Below, piece by piece: positions 1-8,636 of a stretch of DNA of 64,000 nucleotides. Numbering within the stretch: the first letter of the stretch is position 1; each line of letters starts with the position of its first letter. The notes beneath the pieces are model-generated. The model was not told the origin of the DNA. It was given only the letters and a program-made list of their open reading frames with translations, and did not search any database. The translations under genes were made by a program, and so were the position numbers. The stretch covers positions 3,596,001 through 3,660,000 of the forward strand of contig NZ_CP192056.1 of the NCBI RefSeq assembly GCF_050942215.1, read 5' to 3'. This DNA comes from Sphaerimonospora sp050942215. GTDB taxonomy: Bacteria > Actinomycetota > Actinomycetes > Streptosporangiales > Streptosporangiaceae.

Positions 1-761
1 TGTTCTCCGACTTCGTCACGCTCGCCTTCGACCAGATCGTCAACTTCGCCGCGAAGTCCACCACGATGTACGGCCGGCCGGTGCCCGTACCACTCATCGT
101 CCGCTGCCCCACGGGCGGGCGGCGCGGCTACGGCCCGACGCACAGCCAGAGCCTGCAGAAGCACTTCGTCGGGGTCCCGGGGCTGTCGCTGCACGAGCTG
201 AGCCCGTTCCACCACGCCGGTGAGCTGCTCACGCACCTGCTGTCACTCGGCGAGCCGTGCGTGTTGTTCGAGGACAAGGTGCTCTACACCGAACGGATCT
301 TCCGCGACGGCGTCGTGGACGACCTGTTCGGCTTCGACCTGGTGGGCGGGCCGTCCGGGTGGGCCAGGGTCGGCGTGCCGGGTGAGACCCGCTACGACTG
401 CACGCTGATCGCGCCGGGCGGGCTGACCCGGCGCGCGCTGGCCGCCATGCGCACGCTGCTCGTCGAGGACGACCTGCTGTGCCGGCTGCTGGTGCCCGCC
501 CGGCTCTACCCGCTGGACCTGGCGCCGATCCTCGGCGACGTGACCGGCCACGTCTGCGTGGTCGAGGACGGGACGGCCGGGGGCACCTGGGGTTCGGAGG
601 TGGCGCAGGCCCTCTATCCGCTGCTCTGGTCGCGGCTCGCCCGGCCGATCGGCCTGGTCAGCGCCGCCGACAGCGTCATCCCCACGGCGGCGCACCTGGA
701 AAGCGGCGTCCTGGTGGGAGAGGACACGATCCGCCTGGCCGTACGGGAGGCCCTTTCTTGA
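1..761 (+). CDS. 2-oxoacid dehydrogenase E1 beta subunit (5' end outside window)
   Basis: This is the C-terminal part of a thiamine-diphosphate E1 beta (transketolase-like) subunit. It pairs with an E1 alpha to decarboxylate a 2-oxoacid and acylate the lipoyl group of E2. The reading frame is open from base 3. It contains the hallmark GRRGYGPTHSQSLQKHF segment of branched-chain/acetoin-type E1 beta proteins, followed by the transketolase C-terminal domain. The stop TGA (759-761) overlaps the TTG start of the E2 gene, so the two are translationally coupled. The substrate (pyruvate, acetoin or a branched-chain oxoacid) cannot be decided, because the alpha subunit and the active-site half lie upstream of the window. 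Confidence 0.9.
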   Translation, partial: FSDFVTLAFDQIVNFAAKSTTMYGRPVPVPLIVRCPTGGRRGYGPTHSQSLQKHFVGVPGLSLHELSPFHHAGELLTHLLSLGEPCVLFEDKVLYTERIFRDGVVDDLFGFDLVGGPSGWARVGVPGETRYDCTLIAPGGLTRRALAAMRTLLVEDDLLCRLLVPARLYPLDLAPILGDVTGHVCVVEDGTAGGTWGSEVAQALYPLLWSRLARPIGLVSAADSVIPTAAHLESGVLVGEDTIRLAVREALS

Positions 762-1972
762 TCGACATCAGGGTGCCCAAGCTCAACAACAACGACAGCA
801 GCTATGTGCTGGTGGAGTGGGCCGTCGAGGATCGCGCCCCGGTGCGGGAGGGCGACCCCATCGCGGTCGTGGAGACCTCCAAGGCCGCGGAGGAGCTGGT
901 CGCCGAGGCCTCCGGTGTGCTGCACCACGTCATCCCGGTGAACGCCGAGTGCGCACCCGGCCAGGTCATCGCCCGCCTGTCGGCGCCGGACACGGCGGGC
1001 GGGCCCGCACGCTCCCCCGCCGCCGAGCCGGACGGCGTCGCCCTCGTTCCTGAACCTGCCGGACCGGCGCCCGCCGCCCCCACCGCTCTGGCCACACCCG
1101 CCGCCCCCGCCACCCCCGCCGCCCCCACCGCTCTGGCCACTCCCGCCACTCCGGCGGCTCCGGCGGCTCCGGCCGGCGACGTGGTGATCACGGCCCCGGC
1201 GAGGGCGCTGATGGCCGAGCTGGGCGTCGAGCCGGACGACGTACGGGCGCCCGGCAGGCGCGTGGTGCGGCGCGAGGACGTGCTGGCCGTCGCGCGCGAC
1301 ACGATCGCGCTGTCGAAGGCGCAGCGGCGCACCGCCGAGGTGGTCGAGCTGTCGCACCGCACGGTGCCCGCCGCCTATTCGGTGATCCGGGTCGACGTCG
1401 GCCGGGCCCTGCGGCTCGCCGCCGAACGGACCAGGCTGCTGCGCGCCCTGGTGGGCCTGCCCGAGCTGCTGGTCAAGGCGGCGGCGAGCCTCGTGGAGCG
1501 CTTCCCGCTGTGTTTCGCCGCCCCGCTGGACGTGACCAGGGTGCGGCGCGCCGGCACCGCCGACATCGGCGTAACGATGGACGTCGGCGAGGGGCTCTAC
1601 GTCCCGGTCGTCCACGACGCGGGGAACCGCCCGCTCCGCGAGATCGCCCGCGAGCTGATGGGCTACCGAACGGCGGCCTTCCGCGGCACGTTCCGCGAAC
1701 GCGACCTCACCGGCGCCAACCTCACGGTCACCCTGCACAACGACGACGGCGTCGTGCTGGCCGTGCCGATCGTGTTCCCCGGGCAGATCTGCGCGCTGTC
1801 GCTCGCCGGGCCGTACAAAGAGGTCGTGGTCGCCGACGACGGCCAGGTGGGCACGCGGGACGTCGTGAACCTGGGGCTGGCCTACGACCACCGCTACGTC
1901 AACGGCCGCGACGCGGTGCTCTTCCTGCAGGCGCTACGCGAACTACTCGAATCCCCAGACGTCCTGACGTGA
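758..1972 (+). CDS. 2-oxoacid dehydrogenase E2 (lipoyl acyltransferase)
   Basis: Dihydrolipoamide acyltransferase, 404 aa with a TTG start at 758 that overlaps the E1 beta stop (TTGA). The N-terminal lipoyl domain (about residues 1-75) has the lipoylation motif ETSKAAEE with Lys42. An Ala/Pro/Thr-rich linker follows (about 95-140), then a short E3-binding domain (about 145-180, starting VVITAPARALMAELG) and the acyltransferase domain to the end. The catalytic HxxxDG motif reads HRYVNG: His378 is present, but Asp is replaced by Asn382. E3 is not in the window. The enzyme would transfer the acyl group from E1 to CoA; the acyl group is unknown. An upstream ATG in the same frame lies inside E1 beta and is not the start. 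Confidence 0.88.
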   Translation: MIDIRVPKLNNNDSSYVLVEWAVEDRAPVREGDPIAVVETSKAAEELVAEASGVLHHVIPVNAECAPGQVIARLSAPDTAGGPARSPAAEPDGVALVPEPAGPAPAAPTALATPAAPATPAAPTALATPATPAAPAAPAGDVVITAPARALMAELGVEPDDVRAPGRRVVRREDVLAVARDTIALSKAQRRTAEVVELSHRTVPAAYSVIRVDVGRALRLAAERTRLLRALVGLPELLVKAAASLVERFPLCFAAPLDVTRVRRAGTADIGVTMDVGEGLYVPVVHDAGNRPLREIARELMGYRTAAFRGTFRERDLTGANLTVTLHNDDGVVLAVPIVFPGQICALSLAGPYKEVVVADDGQVGTRDVVNLGLAYDHRYVNGRDAVLFLQALRELLESPDVLT

Positions 1973-2037
1973 AGTCGAATCACGACGACATTCACGTCCG
2001 GTTCGCCCTCACGTAAACCCGTCCGTTCCGCGGGTTC

Positions 2038-3243
2038 TCACGACCCGTCTTCGCCGTCGATGACATCGACGACGTACTCCGCGATCGCCATCGACGAGGT
2101 CGCCGCGGGAGAGGGCGCGTTCCGCACGGTCGTGACCGGTCCGAGCCGGTTGATGCGGAAGTCGTCGACGAGGCCGCCGTCGCGGTCGAGCGCCTGCGCG
2201 CGCACCCCCGCGCCGGCCCGCACGACGTCTTTCGCGCCGATCTCCGGCACATAGCGCTGGGCGGCCTTCATATAGGCGCGTTTGGACAGGGATCCGTGGA
2301 TCTCCCTGACTCCGGTCCGCCAGTGGCGGCGCGCCATGCGCCACATGCCGGGCCAGCTCGCGATGCCGAGCAGGTCCACCGGGGAGATCGCGGTACGGCG
2401 GTAGCCCTCGCGGGCCAGCGCCAGCACCGCGTTCGGGCCGACGTCCACCGCCCCCGAGACCCGGCGGGTGAAGTGCACGCCGAGGAAGGGATATCTGGGG
2501 TCGGGTACGGGGTAGATCAGCCCGCGCACCATGTGCGCCTTCTCCTCGGAGATCAGCATGTACTCACCGCGGAACGGGACGATCCGCGGCTCGGGCGCGT
2601 CACCGGCCAGCCCGGAGACCCGGTCGGCGTGGATGCCGGCGCAGACGATCAGCCGGTCCACCCGGACGGACCGCTCGCCCGAGCCGATCTCCAGTTCCCC
2701 GCCGGCCCGGTCGATGCGGGTGACGGGATAGGAGACCCGCACCTCGCCCCCCGCCGCGACGATGTCGTCGGCGAACGACCGCGCGATGCGGGAGAAGTCG
2801 GTGATGGCGGTCCTGGGCGAGTGCAGCGCCGCCAGGCCCGTGGCGTACGGCTCGATCTCCCTGATCTCCTCGGGACCGATGCGCCGCAGACCGGGCACGG
2901 CGTTCACGTCGGCCCTGGCGTAGAGATCGTCCATCCGCGCCACGTCCGCTTCGCTGACCGCGACGACGAGCTTGCCGCACTCGTCATAGGGCAGCCCGCG
3001 CCCGGCGCAGTACTCGCGCAGCATGTCCCGGCCCCGGGTGCACAGCCGCGCCTTGAGGCTGCCCGGTCTGTAGTAGATGCCCGCGTGCACGACCCCGGAG
3101 TTGTGACCGGTCTGGTGGACGGCCACGCGGTCTTCCTTCTCCATGACGACGACACCGGTGCCCGGCCTGCGCCGGGTGATCTCCCGGCCGATCGCGAGCC
3201 CGACGATGCCGGCCCCGACGATGCCGACGACTTCGTCAGCCAT
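2038..3243 (-). CDS. lhgO: L-2-hydroxyglutarate oxidase (LhgO family)
   Basis: FAD-dependent DAO-family oxidoreductase of 401 aa that oxidises L-2-hydroxyglutarate to 2-oxoglutarate. The N-terminal dinucleotide-binding motif is GIVGAGIVGLAIGREI. It is followed by the family signature VHQTGHNSGVVHAGIYY, in which the His contacts flavin, and by the strongly conserved blocks KARLCTRGRDMLREYC and the FRGEY segment. Length and motif order match characterised LhgO proteins. It is convergent with the E2 gene; the 65-bp gap holds a weak GACGTGAA/TTCACGTC hairpin (1966-1998). Membrane attachment is typical of the family. A related hydroxyacid such as D-lactate is a less likely substrate. Confidence 0.9.
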   Translation of the reverse strand: MADEVVGIVGAGIVGLAIGREITRRRPGTGVVVMEKEDRVAVHQTGHNSGVVHAGIYYRPGSLKARLCTRGRDMLREYCAGRGLPYDECGKLVVAVSEADVARMDDLYARADVNAVPGLRRIGPEEIREIEPYATGLAALHSPRTAITDFSRIARSFADDIVAAGGEVRVSYPVTRIDRAGGELEIGSGERSVRVDRLIVCAGIHADRVSGLAGDAPEPRIVPFRGEYMLISEEKAHMVRGLIYPVPDPRYPFLGVHFTRRVSGAVDVGPNAVLALAREGYRRTAISPVDLLGIASWPGMWRMARRHWRTGVREIHGSLSKRAYMKAAQRYVPEIGAKDVVRAGAGVRAQALDRDGGLVDDFRINRLGPVTTVRNAPSPAATSSMAIAEYVVDVIDGEDGS

Positions 3244-3405
3244 ACGTGCCTTCCGTTCTCTGGTGGTGCCGTCCGGTGCGGGATCGCATCGACGCCGGCA
3301 ACGGCGCCATCGCCAGTATGAACCGCGCCGGCATTCGTTCGTACGGGCGGCGGGCCGGGAACCCGGGGTCCCCCGACACCTGACGGAACACGACCGCGTC
3401 CCCCG

Positions 3406-3903
3406 TCACGGGGCCGTGTCCGGTGACGGCAGGCACCTCGGTGGACGGTCGGAGGCGGGCCAGACGTAGGGAAGGTCGTCGGGCTCGTCGCCGAAGATCG
3501 GGCGGTAGAACTCGGGGGCCTTGCGCAACAGGGCGGAACGGTGGCTCAGGTGCAGGTCTCGGTCGCCGAGCCAGGGCGGAAGTTCGCCGGCCTCCCCCAG
3601 CAGGCGCTGCCGGCGCGGCGTCGCGACGTCACAGCACTCGGCGAGCTCACGCACCATGCTCGCCGAGCAGGTGTCGGCCCGGCCCAGTGAGCACCACCGG
3701 TCGCACACCTCCAGGCCGTACCTGACCAGGGCCTCCTCGTAGCCCGCCCACATGCGGACGACCGGATGGTGGCGCCAGCCGTACCCCCGCACGGTCAGAG
3801 CACGCAGGATCTGCAGCGCCTCGACCCTCTGCTTGCCGAGGCGGCGCGGGTCGAGCACCCGTGCCGTGCGGGCGAAATCGGGATAGGGCAGGAAGGTCTG
3901 CAT
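3406..3903 (-). CDS. MSMEG_6728 family protein (T4 endonuclease V-like fold)
   Basis: A 165-aa protein beginning MQTFLPYPDFARTARVLD, with the conserved block LDPRRLGKQRVEALQILRAL and a GYGWRHHPVVRMW segment. These match the actinobacterial MSMEG_6728 family, which is distantly related to pyrimidine-dimer DNA glycosylase (T4 endonuclease V). The C-terminal half has the usual HLSHRSALLRK motif. I chose the ATG at 3903 because GTGGAGCGG lies just upstream; the in-frame GTG at 3918 would consume that ribosome binding site. A DNA-repair role is plausible from the fold but not shown. It appears monocistronic. Confidence 0.75.
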   Translation of the reverse strand: MQTFLPYPDFARTARVLDPRRLGKQRVEALQILRALTVRGYGWRHHPVVRMWAGYEEALVRYGLEVCDRWCSLGRADTCSASMVRELAECCDVATPRRQRLLGEAGELPPWLGDRDLHLSHRSALLRKAPEFYRPIFGDEPDDLPYVWPASDRPPRCLPSPDTAP

Positions 3904-4059
3904 CGCCGTCCGCTCCACAGCTCTTCTCCGGGCCGCTCGTCCCTCGCGACGAGCGTCCGTCCTGTCATCGTACGAGGCACGCGTTTCGAAGCCCGGGGGC
4001 GGTGAAGCCGAGAAGGCGGAGGCCGGGACGGCGGGCGTGCCTCCGATGCTCGTGGGCGG

Positions 4060-4545
4060 TCAGGTGAACGTGAGCTTCATGGCATCGGTGTGTCCCGACC
4101 AGCGCAGTGTGAGGTGCCAGCATCCCGCTTCCGGCAGGTTGACGGACGAGGGCCCGGCGCCGGTGGCGATCTCGCGGATCACCGACGTGGTCGTCCCGTC
4201 CAGCGTGGCCTCGATCGTCAACGGCTGCCTCGACTCCTGTGGCAGCCGCGAGACCCAGAGGATCTTGTTGGCGACGTCGGGATCGGGGGAGGCGACCGGC
4301 GGATACTTGAACAGCACGGCGATGATGTCGCCACGCTCGCTGAACACATGGTGGACGCCCGATCCGTCGTCGCTGAACCCGGCCCTCGCCCAGGTGGGCA
4401 GCGCGTCTCGCGTGACGTCGGAAACGCACGCGGCGGGAGATCGCCCGGAGTCCTGTGCCCCCGCCGTCGGGCCGCCCATCGAGCACGCGGCGGCCAGCAT
4501 GACGAGTACTCCTGAGATCGGGACGAAGCGTCCGCTCTTGATCAC
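4060..4545 (-). CDS. putative lipoprotein of unknown function
   Basis: A short exported protein (about 161 aa) with a lysine-containing N-terminus, a hydrophobic stretch and the lipobox LAAAC, so it should be lipid-anchored outside the membrane. The mature part contains SRLPQESRQPLTIEATL and ends in an immunoglobulin-like beta-rich segment with a CWHLTLRWSG motif. I do not recognise a family with a known role. The GTG at 4545 gives a normal signal-peptide length. Upstream in-frame ATGs (to 4629) would add an Arg/Cys-rich tail unlike a signal peptide. The gene is isolated and its function is unknown. Confidence 0.65.
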   Translation of the reverse strand: MIKSGRFVPISGVLVMLAAACSMGGPTAGAQDSGRSPAACVSDVTRDALPTWARAGFSDDGSGVHHVFSERGDIIAVLFKYPPVASPDPDVANKILWVSRLPQESRQPLTIEATLDGTTTSVIREIATGAGPSSVNLPEAGCWHLTLRWSGHTDAMKLTFT

Positions 4546-4725
4546 ACTCGACCCCACGGCGCGGAAGGAATGCTGTCGCCGACATTGTCCACCACGGTTC
4601 GCGGGAAGGCCAGCGGCAGCGGGGTTCACGAGATGCCGGAGATCATCGGAACGTCGCCGGTCTTCGCCGTGACCGGCCGCCGCCCCGGAGCATCGCGCGA
4701 CCCGGCGCGGCGGCCCGCCCCGCGA

Positions 4726-6843
4726 TCAGCCCGGCAGGTCGGCGCGGTCCTGAGCGCGCAGCGCGGTCAGGCAGCGGTTCAGGCGTTCCCGCGTGTCCTC
4801 GTCGTCCGTGGCCGTCAGCACGATCTCGTAGTCGGCCGCCGCGTCGGCGTAGCGGCCGGACTCCTGGCGGACGACGGCCCGGTTGAACCGCATCTCCGGG
4901 GTGCCCGCCAGTTCGACCGCCCGGTCCAGGTCGTGCGCGGCCCCGGCGAGGTCGCCCAGGGCGTACGCGACCTCGCCCAGCAGCGCCCACGCCTCGGCGA
5001 GCCGTCCGTCGCGGTCGATCGCGGCCGACAACGCCTCGCGGGCGCCCTCCCGGTCGCCGCGCTCGGCGAGCAGCCGGCCCTTCAGGCACAGCAGGTGGGC
5101 GTTGGCCGGGGCGAGCTCGAGCCCGGTCGTGACGTCCGTCCATGCCTCGTCGGACCGGCCCAGCTCGCACAGCAGCCCGGCCCGGTTGATCCGGGCGTCC
5201 AGATGCGCCGGGTCCAGCTCCAGCGTGTAGCCGAAGTCGGCCAGCGCCCCCTCGACGTCGCCGAGTTCGAGCCGGGCGTCGCCGAGGTTGTAGTACGCCT
5301 CGGGGAACGGCGGCGACAGCCGCAGCGCCTGCTCGTAGGCGGCGATCGCCTCCGCGTCCCGGCCGAGCCTGCGCAGGATGTTGCCCACGTTGAAGTGGTG
5401 CTCGGGGAAGTCGGGGTCGAGCTCGACGACGGTCCGGTAGTCGCCGAGCGACTCCTCAAGCCTGCCCATCATGCCGAGCACCTGGGCCCGGTTGTAACGC
5501 AGCACCGCCCGATGCAGCGCGTGCTCCCCCGGGTCGAGCTCCCGGTCGAGCCGGGCCATGCCGTCCTCGAGCATGCGCAGCGCCTCGCCCGCATTGCCCT
5601 GGCGTACCTCGACCAGCGCCAGGCCGTTGTGCCCGAAGACCGTGTGGAAGGCGCGTTTCTTGGGATCCTCGGCCAGGGAGGCGATGGCGATGGACAGGTT
5701 CATCCAGGCCCGCGCCCGCCGGTAGTCCCGCCGCGGCTCCGGATAGTGCCGGGCGTACAGCATCGCCGTACTGTAGGCGAGCTCCATGTGCACGAGGGGA
5801 TCGGTGCTGACGGCGCGGGCCTCGTCGTAGACGGCCATCGCCTCGTCGGCCCGCCCGAGCGAGGCGAGCGTCGTGCTGGTCGCGTTGGTGAAGTGCCACC
5901 ACTGCTCCTCCTGGGCGTACCGGTCCACGATCTTCCTGCCGCGCAGCCCGAGGTCCGCGGCCGCCTGGTAGAGGCCGATGCCCCGGCAGTGGTCCATCGC
6001 CGTGCGCAGCGCGGTCAGGCCCGCGCCCGCGGGGTCGGCGCCGTGCTCGGCGTGATAGGGGATCGCGCCCAGCGACAGGGAGAACTCGCCGCGGGCCGCC
6101 AGCGTCGCCGCCCGCTCGTCGTGCAGCAGCGCCCGCTCCGCCTCGTCCAGCCGCAGGTAGGCCGCGAGCAGCCGGGGGTCGTCCGCCGTCCCCTCGCTGT
6201 CGACGTACGCACGCGCGCCCTCCGCCGTGTCCGGGACGGGGCCGGGGTCGGCGCTCGCCGGAGCGTCCACCCCTGTCGCGTGGCGTTCCAGGACCCGGGC
6301 CAGGGAGATCGTGATCTCGCCCGGGGGGTCGGCGATCGGCTCGTGATCAGTGCCGGCCACGACGGTCAGCCCGCCGAGGTCGCCGCGGCGCAGCAGTACG
6401 GCGACGAACTCCTGGTCGGTGGGGTCGGCCAGGTGCACGTTCTCGAAGACGAGCGTCCGTGGCCCGCCGCCCGACTCCCGCAGGTGGTCGCGCACCAGTT
6501 CCGCCAGTCCGTTGGCGATGTTCAGGGTGTGCAGCCGGGAGTAGAACCGGGTGCGCTCGCCCTTCCGTACGGTCCACTCCAGCGACGTCCACATCGGGGG
6601 CACCAGGTGGGCGAGCTCCGGGGCGCTGGTCAGGATCTCGATGTTGTGCGCAGGCCCCAGCTCCGGCCGCCGCCGCAGCGCGTCCGGCACGATCAGCCGC
6701 ATCAGCGCGCCGGCGGCGGTGTACGGCCCGCGCAGCCGCCGGTGGGCGTCGAGTACGGCCAGGACCGGCGGGAGGTCCAGTCCCTTCAGGAACCGCTCGC
6801 GGTCGCGGCGCAGGCCGGCCCTGATCCAGTGATGGTTGCCCAT
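4726..6843 (-). CDS. TPR-repeat protein with degenerate AAA-like N-terminal domain (peptide operon)
   Basis: A large cytoplasmic protein of 705 aa. Residues 1-230 resemble the nucleotide-binding part of LAL/AAA_16 regulators. There is a Walker-B-like LVFENVHLADPTDQEFV segment, but no GxxGxGKT P-loop; the corresponding place reads RGPYTAAGALM. From about 250 to the end it is a superhelical array of tetratricopeptide repeats (for example EAYYNLGDARLELGDVEGALADF). The ATG at 6843 has an AAGGGAG ribosome binding site 6-8 bases upstream. It begins 11 bases after the PqqD/M50 gene stop, so the two are cotranscribed. TPR arrays bind peptides or proteins, so a chaperone or peptide-sensing role for the 26-aa product is an inference. 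Confidence 0.8.
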   Translation of the reverse strand: MGNHHWIRAGLRRDRERFLKGLDLPPVLAVLDAHRRLRGPYTAAGALMRLIVPDALRRRPELGPAHNIEILTSAPELAHLVPPMWTSLEWTVRKGERTRFYSRLHTLNIANGLAELVRDHLRESGGGPRTLVFENVHLADPTDQEFVAVLLRRGDLGGLTVVAGTDHEPIADPPGEITISLARVLERHATGVDAPASADPGPVPDTAEGARAYVDSEGTADDPRLLAAYLRLDEAERALLHDERAATLAARGEFSLSLGAIPYHAEHGADPAGAGLTALRTAMDHCRGIGLYQAAADLGLRGRKIVDRYAQEEQWWHFTNATSTTLASLGRADEAMAVYDEARAVSTDPLVHMELAYSTAMLYARHYPEPRRDYRRARAWMNLSIAIASLAEDPKKRAFHTVFGHNGLALVEVRQGNAGEALRMLEDGMARLDRELDPGEHALHRAVLRYNRAQVLGMMGRLEESLGDYRTVVELDPDFPEHHFNVGNILRRLGRDAEAIAAYEQALRLSPPFPEAYYNLGDARLELGDVEGALADFGYTLELDPAHLDARINRAGLLCELGRSDEAWTDVTTGLELAPANAHLLCLKGRLLAERGDREGAREALSAAIDRDGRLAEAWALLGEVAYALGDLAGAAHDLDRAVELAGTPEMRFNRAVVRQESGRYADAAADYEIVLTATDDEDTRERLNRCLTALRAQDRADLPG

Positions 6844-6854
6844 GGTGCTCCCTT

Positions 6855-8093
6855 TCAGGCGATGACATGGTCGAGCCGCCGGGCCCGGCCGCGGTACCGC
6901 TCGCGGGCCGCCACCCACGCGAGGACGACGAGTTGCCCGAGGATGAAGCCGGAGAAGACGAGCGAGTCCAGCAGCTCCGGCCAGGACGCGCCGTGTCCGG
7001 TGAAGCGGCCGAGGACTCCGGCGAACATGCGGTAGACGATCGGGACGATCGCCACGGCGAACGTGGTGAGGCTCACGGTGTAGCCCGCGACGATCAGCCA
7101 GGAGTACCAGCGTGCGACGCGCCGGTCCACGGGGTGCCAGTCCGACTCGTCCATGAGCCGGTGCCGGCGGCCGAGCAGCCGGTTCACCCGGTTGCGCAGC
7201 ATGCGCATGGCCGTCGTGTGCAGATCGACGCAGCCGAGTGCGGTGGAGACGAGGACGTACAGGTCGGTGCGCAGGTACAGGGAGAACTGCCACAGGATGC
7301 GGAGCAGGACGGCGAAGGCGAACGCCAGGCAGAACCGGCCAGCGGGCGAGAGCGCGCCCCCCGTCCCGCGGGTGAGGTCGGCCGCGATCGTGAGGGCGGC
7401 CATCACGACCACGTCGGCCAGCATCCCGGCCACGATCGGCAGGTACCGCTTCCGGCGTGGTACGGCGACCAGGCCGTCCAGTGACGTCTCCAGCACCACG
7501 AAGTAGAGCCTGCGGGAGATCCGCAGGCGGGAGCGCAGGCCCAGCCGCCGCCCGGCGAGCGCGTGGAAACCCTCGTGCAGCAGCAGCTGCGGGATGGCCG
7601 CGACGAACAGCGCCGCCTGGATCACCGAGTAGTAGTCGGTGAAGAAGACGTTGCGGTAGCTCGGCAGGAGATCGGGCCGGCGCGCCATCGCGATCAGCGC
7701 CCAGGCGACGAGCAGGCCGTAGCAGATCCACGCGGGAACGGAGAAGAGCGCGACACCGAGCCGCCTCCAGCGTGGGGGGACGTCCGCCGGGCCGCCCGGC
7801 GGGTCCGACTCGCGGACGAAGCCGAGCTCGCCGAGCGAGGCGACCAGATCGTCGATGTCGAGGCTCTCCCGGTAGCGGGCCTCGTACCAGGCCGCCACCT
7901 CACGCGGCGGCGTCCCCTGCTCCAGCCGGCGCAGCACCTCGGCTCCGTCGGGCGGGAAGATGCCGTAGGAGTCGATGTCCGGCCTGCCCACCGTCACCTC
8001 GTCGCCCTCCTCGAGGTAGACGAGCGGGTGCAGCGGAAGCGGACGGTCGAGGTCGATCACGGGCCCCTCGTCCACGGCCTCTGCGTCGGTCAC
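6855..8093 (-). CDS. PqqD-like domain / M50-type membrane metallopeptidase (putative peptide maturation)
   Basis: A 412-aa membrane protein. Residues 20-95 look like a PqqD-like winged-helix (RRE type) with the pattern LHPLVYLEEGDEVTVG, a Phe-Pro-x-x-G turn and a C-terminal helix ending LGELGFV. Several transmembrane helices follow. The second contains the zinc-protease motif HEGFH (His173, Glu174, His177), followed by the AGRRLGLRSR segment typical of M50-like peptide-processing proteins. GTG at 8093 is preceded by CCAGGAGGGCC, a strong ribosome binding site; the upstream in-frame ATG (8168) has none. It lies between the mini-peptide gene and the TPR gene in one operon, so it probably recognises and cleaves or exports the peptide (inference). 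Confidence 0.82.
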   Translation of the reverse strand: MTDAEAVDEGPVIDLDRPLPLHPLVYLEEGDEVTVGRPDIDSYGIFPPDGAEVLRRLEQGTPPREVAAWYEARYRESLDIDDLVASLGELGFVRESDPPGGPADVPPRWRRLGVALFSVPAWICYGLLVAWALIAMARRPDLLPSYRNVFFTDYYSVIQAALFVAAIPQLLLHEGFHALAGRRLGLRSRLRISRRLYFVVLETSLDGLVAVPRRKRYLPIVAGMLADVVVMAALTIAADLTRGTGGALSPAGRFCLAFAFAVLLRILWQFSLYLRTDLYVLVSTALGCVDLHTTAMRMLRNRVNRLLGRRHRLMDESDWHPVDRRVARWYSWLIVAGYTVSLTTFAVAIVPIVYRMFAGVLGRFTGHGASWPELLDSLVFSGFILGQLVVLAWVAARERYRGRARRLDHVIA

Positions 8094-8199
8094 GGGCGGC
8101 CCTCCTGGCTCGGGATACGGGCGACGGGGATGCGGGCGACAGGTGAACGGAGCGCCGAGCGCGGGCATGCCGTACCCGGCGCACCGCCCGGAACCCGCG

Positions 8200-8280
8200 T
8201 CAGTTCGCGTTCTTGTAAATCGAGCACGCCGCGGCGGTCAGGCGGACCGGGCCGGCCTTACGAATCTTGATCTTCTTCAT
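8200..8280 (-). CDS. 26-residue peptide, candidate RiPP-like precursor
   Basis: A tiny gene starting ATG at 8280 and stopping TGA at 8200-8202. The product is 26 aa: a basic N-terminal half (MKKIKIRKAGPVRLT) and a small C-terminal half (AAACSIYKNAN) with a single Cys, one Ser, one Tyr and a terminal Asn. A near-perfect ribosome binding site, GGAGGAGGT, sits 5 bases before the ATG. That is better than most genes in the window and is the main reason to call it real. It is the first gene of a leftward operon with a PqqD/M50-type protein and a TPR protein, and it faces a SARP regulator. Small size, a PqqD-like partner and a membrane protease suggest a ribosomally made, processed peptide. I do not recognise its class. 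Confidence 0.7.
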   Translation of the reverse strand: MKKIKIRKAGPVRLTAAACSIYKNAN

Positions 8281-8636
8281 CTCGCACCTCCTCCCGCTGT
8301 CGCAAGGGCTGCCTCCAACCATGACCGCCGGGGCTGGAGCGGCACCGGCACCGTGCTGGAGCCGGACCCGCCGGCGGCGCGCGGGCGTCCAGCCGACCGT
8401 CAGCGGAGTGTCAGCGGGCCGGGACGACCACGGGGGCCGGCCGCCCGCCGCGCCCGCGTGACGAGCGGCGAATGTCACGCACGGTCACCCGCGAACGCCC
8501 GCCGAGGAGACGACGATCGGGGATGACGAAAGGCAGAAGAGATGGCCGTTGTTGGACACCCGAACGACCTCGATCGATATTCGGCCGAATCATATGATGA
8601 ATTCCCGACATCGCCGCAGATCTTCGCCGGAGAGAA
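8281..8636. other. 356-bp divergent intergenic region
   Basis: This gap separates the peptide operon (leftward) from the SARP gene (rightward). It holds the peptide ribosome binding site (8286-8294), the 11-bp-period repeats (8388-8417) and an AT-richer stretch around 8560-8600 that could carry the SARP promoter. No further open reading frame with a credible ribosome binding site was seen. Confidence 0.55.
8388..8417 (-). promoter_or_regulatory. candidate SARP operator: direct repeats with 11-bp period
   Basis: Read on the minus strand, two exact CCGCTGAC repeats (8417-8410 and 8406-8399) are 11 bp apart. A third, degraded copy, CGGCTGGA (8395-8388), sits at the same period. SARP activators are known to bind tandem heptamer-like repeats at 11-bp spacing just upstream of a promoter. 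The site is 108 bp upstream of the peptide start codon, in the gap shared with the divergent SARP gene. No convincing -10 box follows, as is common in SARP promoters. Direct control by the neighbouring SARP is inference. Confidence 0.5.

Noticed and set aside
4570..7035. Very long open frame on the plus strand
   Set aside because: It is antisense to the TPR gene, rich in Val/Arg/Gly, without a ribosome binding site or recognisable domain; long antisense frames are expected at this GC content.
4726..7731. A 1001-aa version of the TPR protein
   Set aside because: The first part lies inside the PqqD/M50 gene in another frame; the ATG at 6843 has a proper ribosome binding site and gives a sensible N-terminus.
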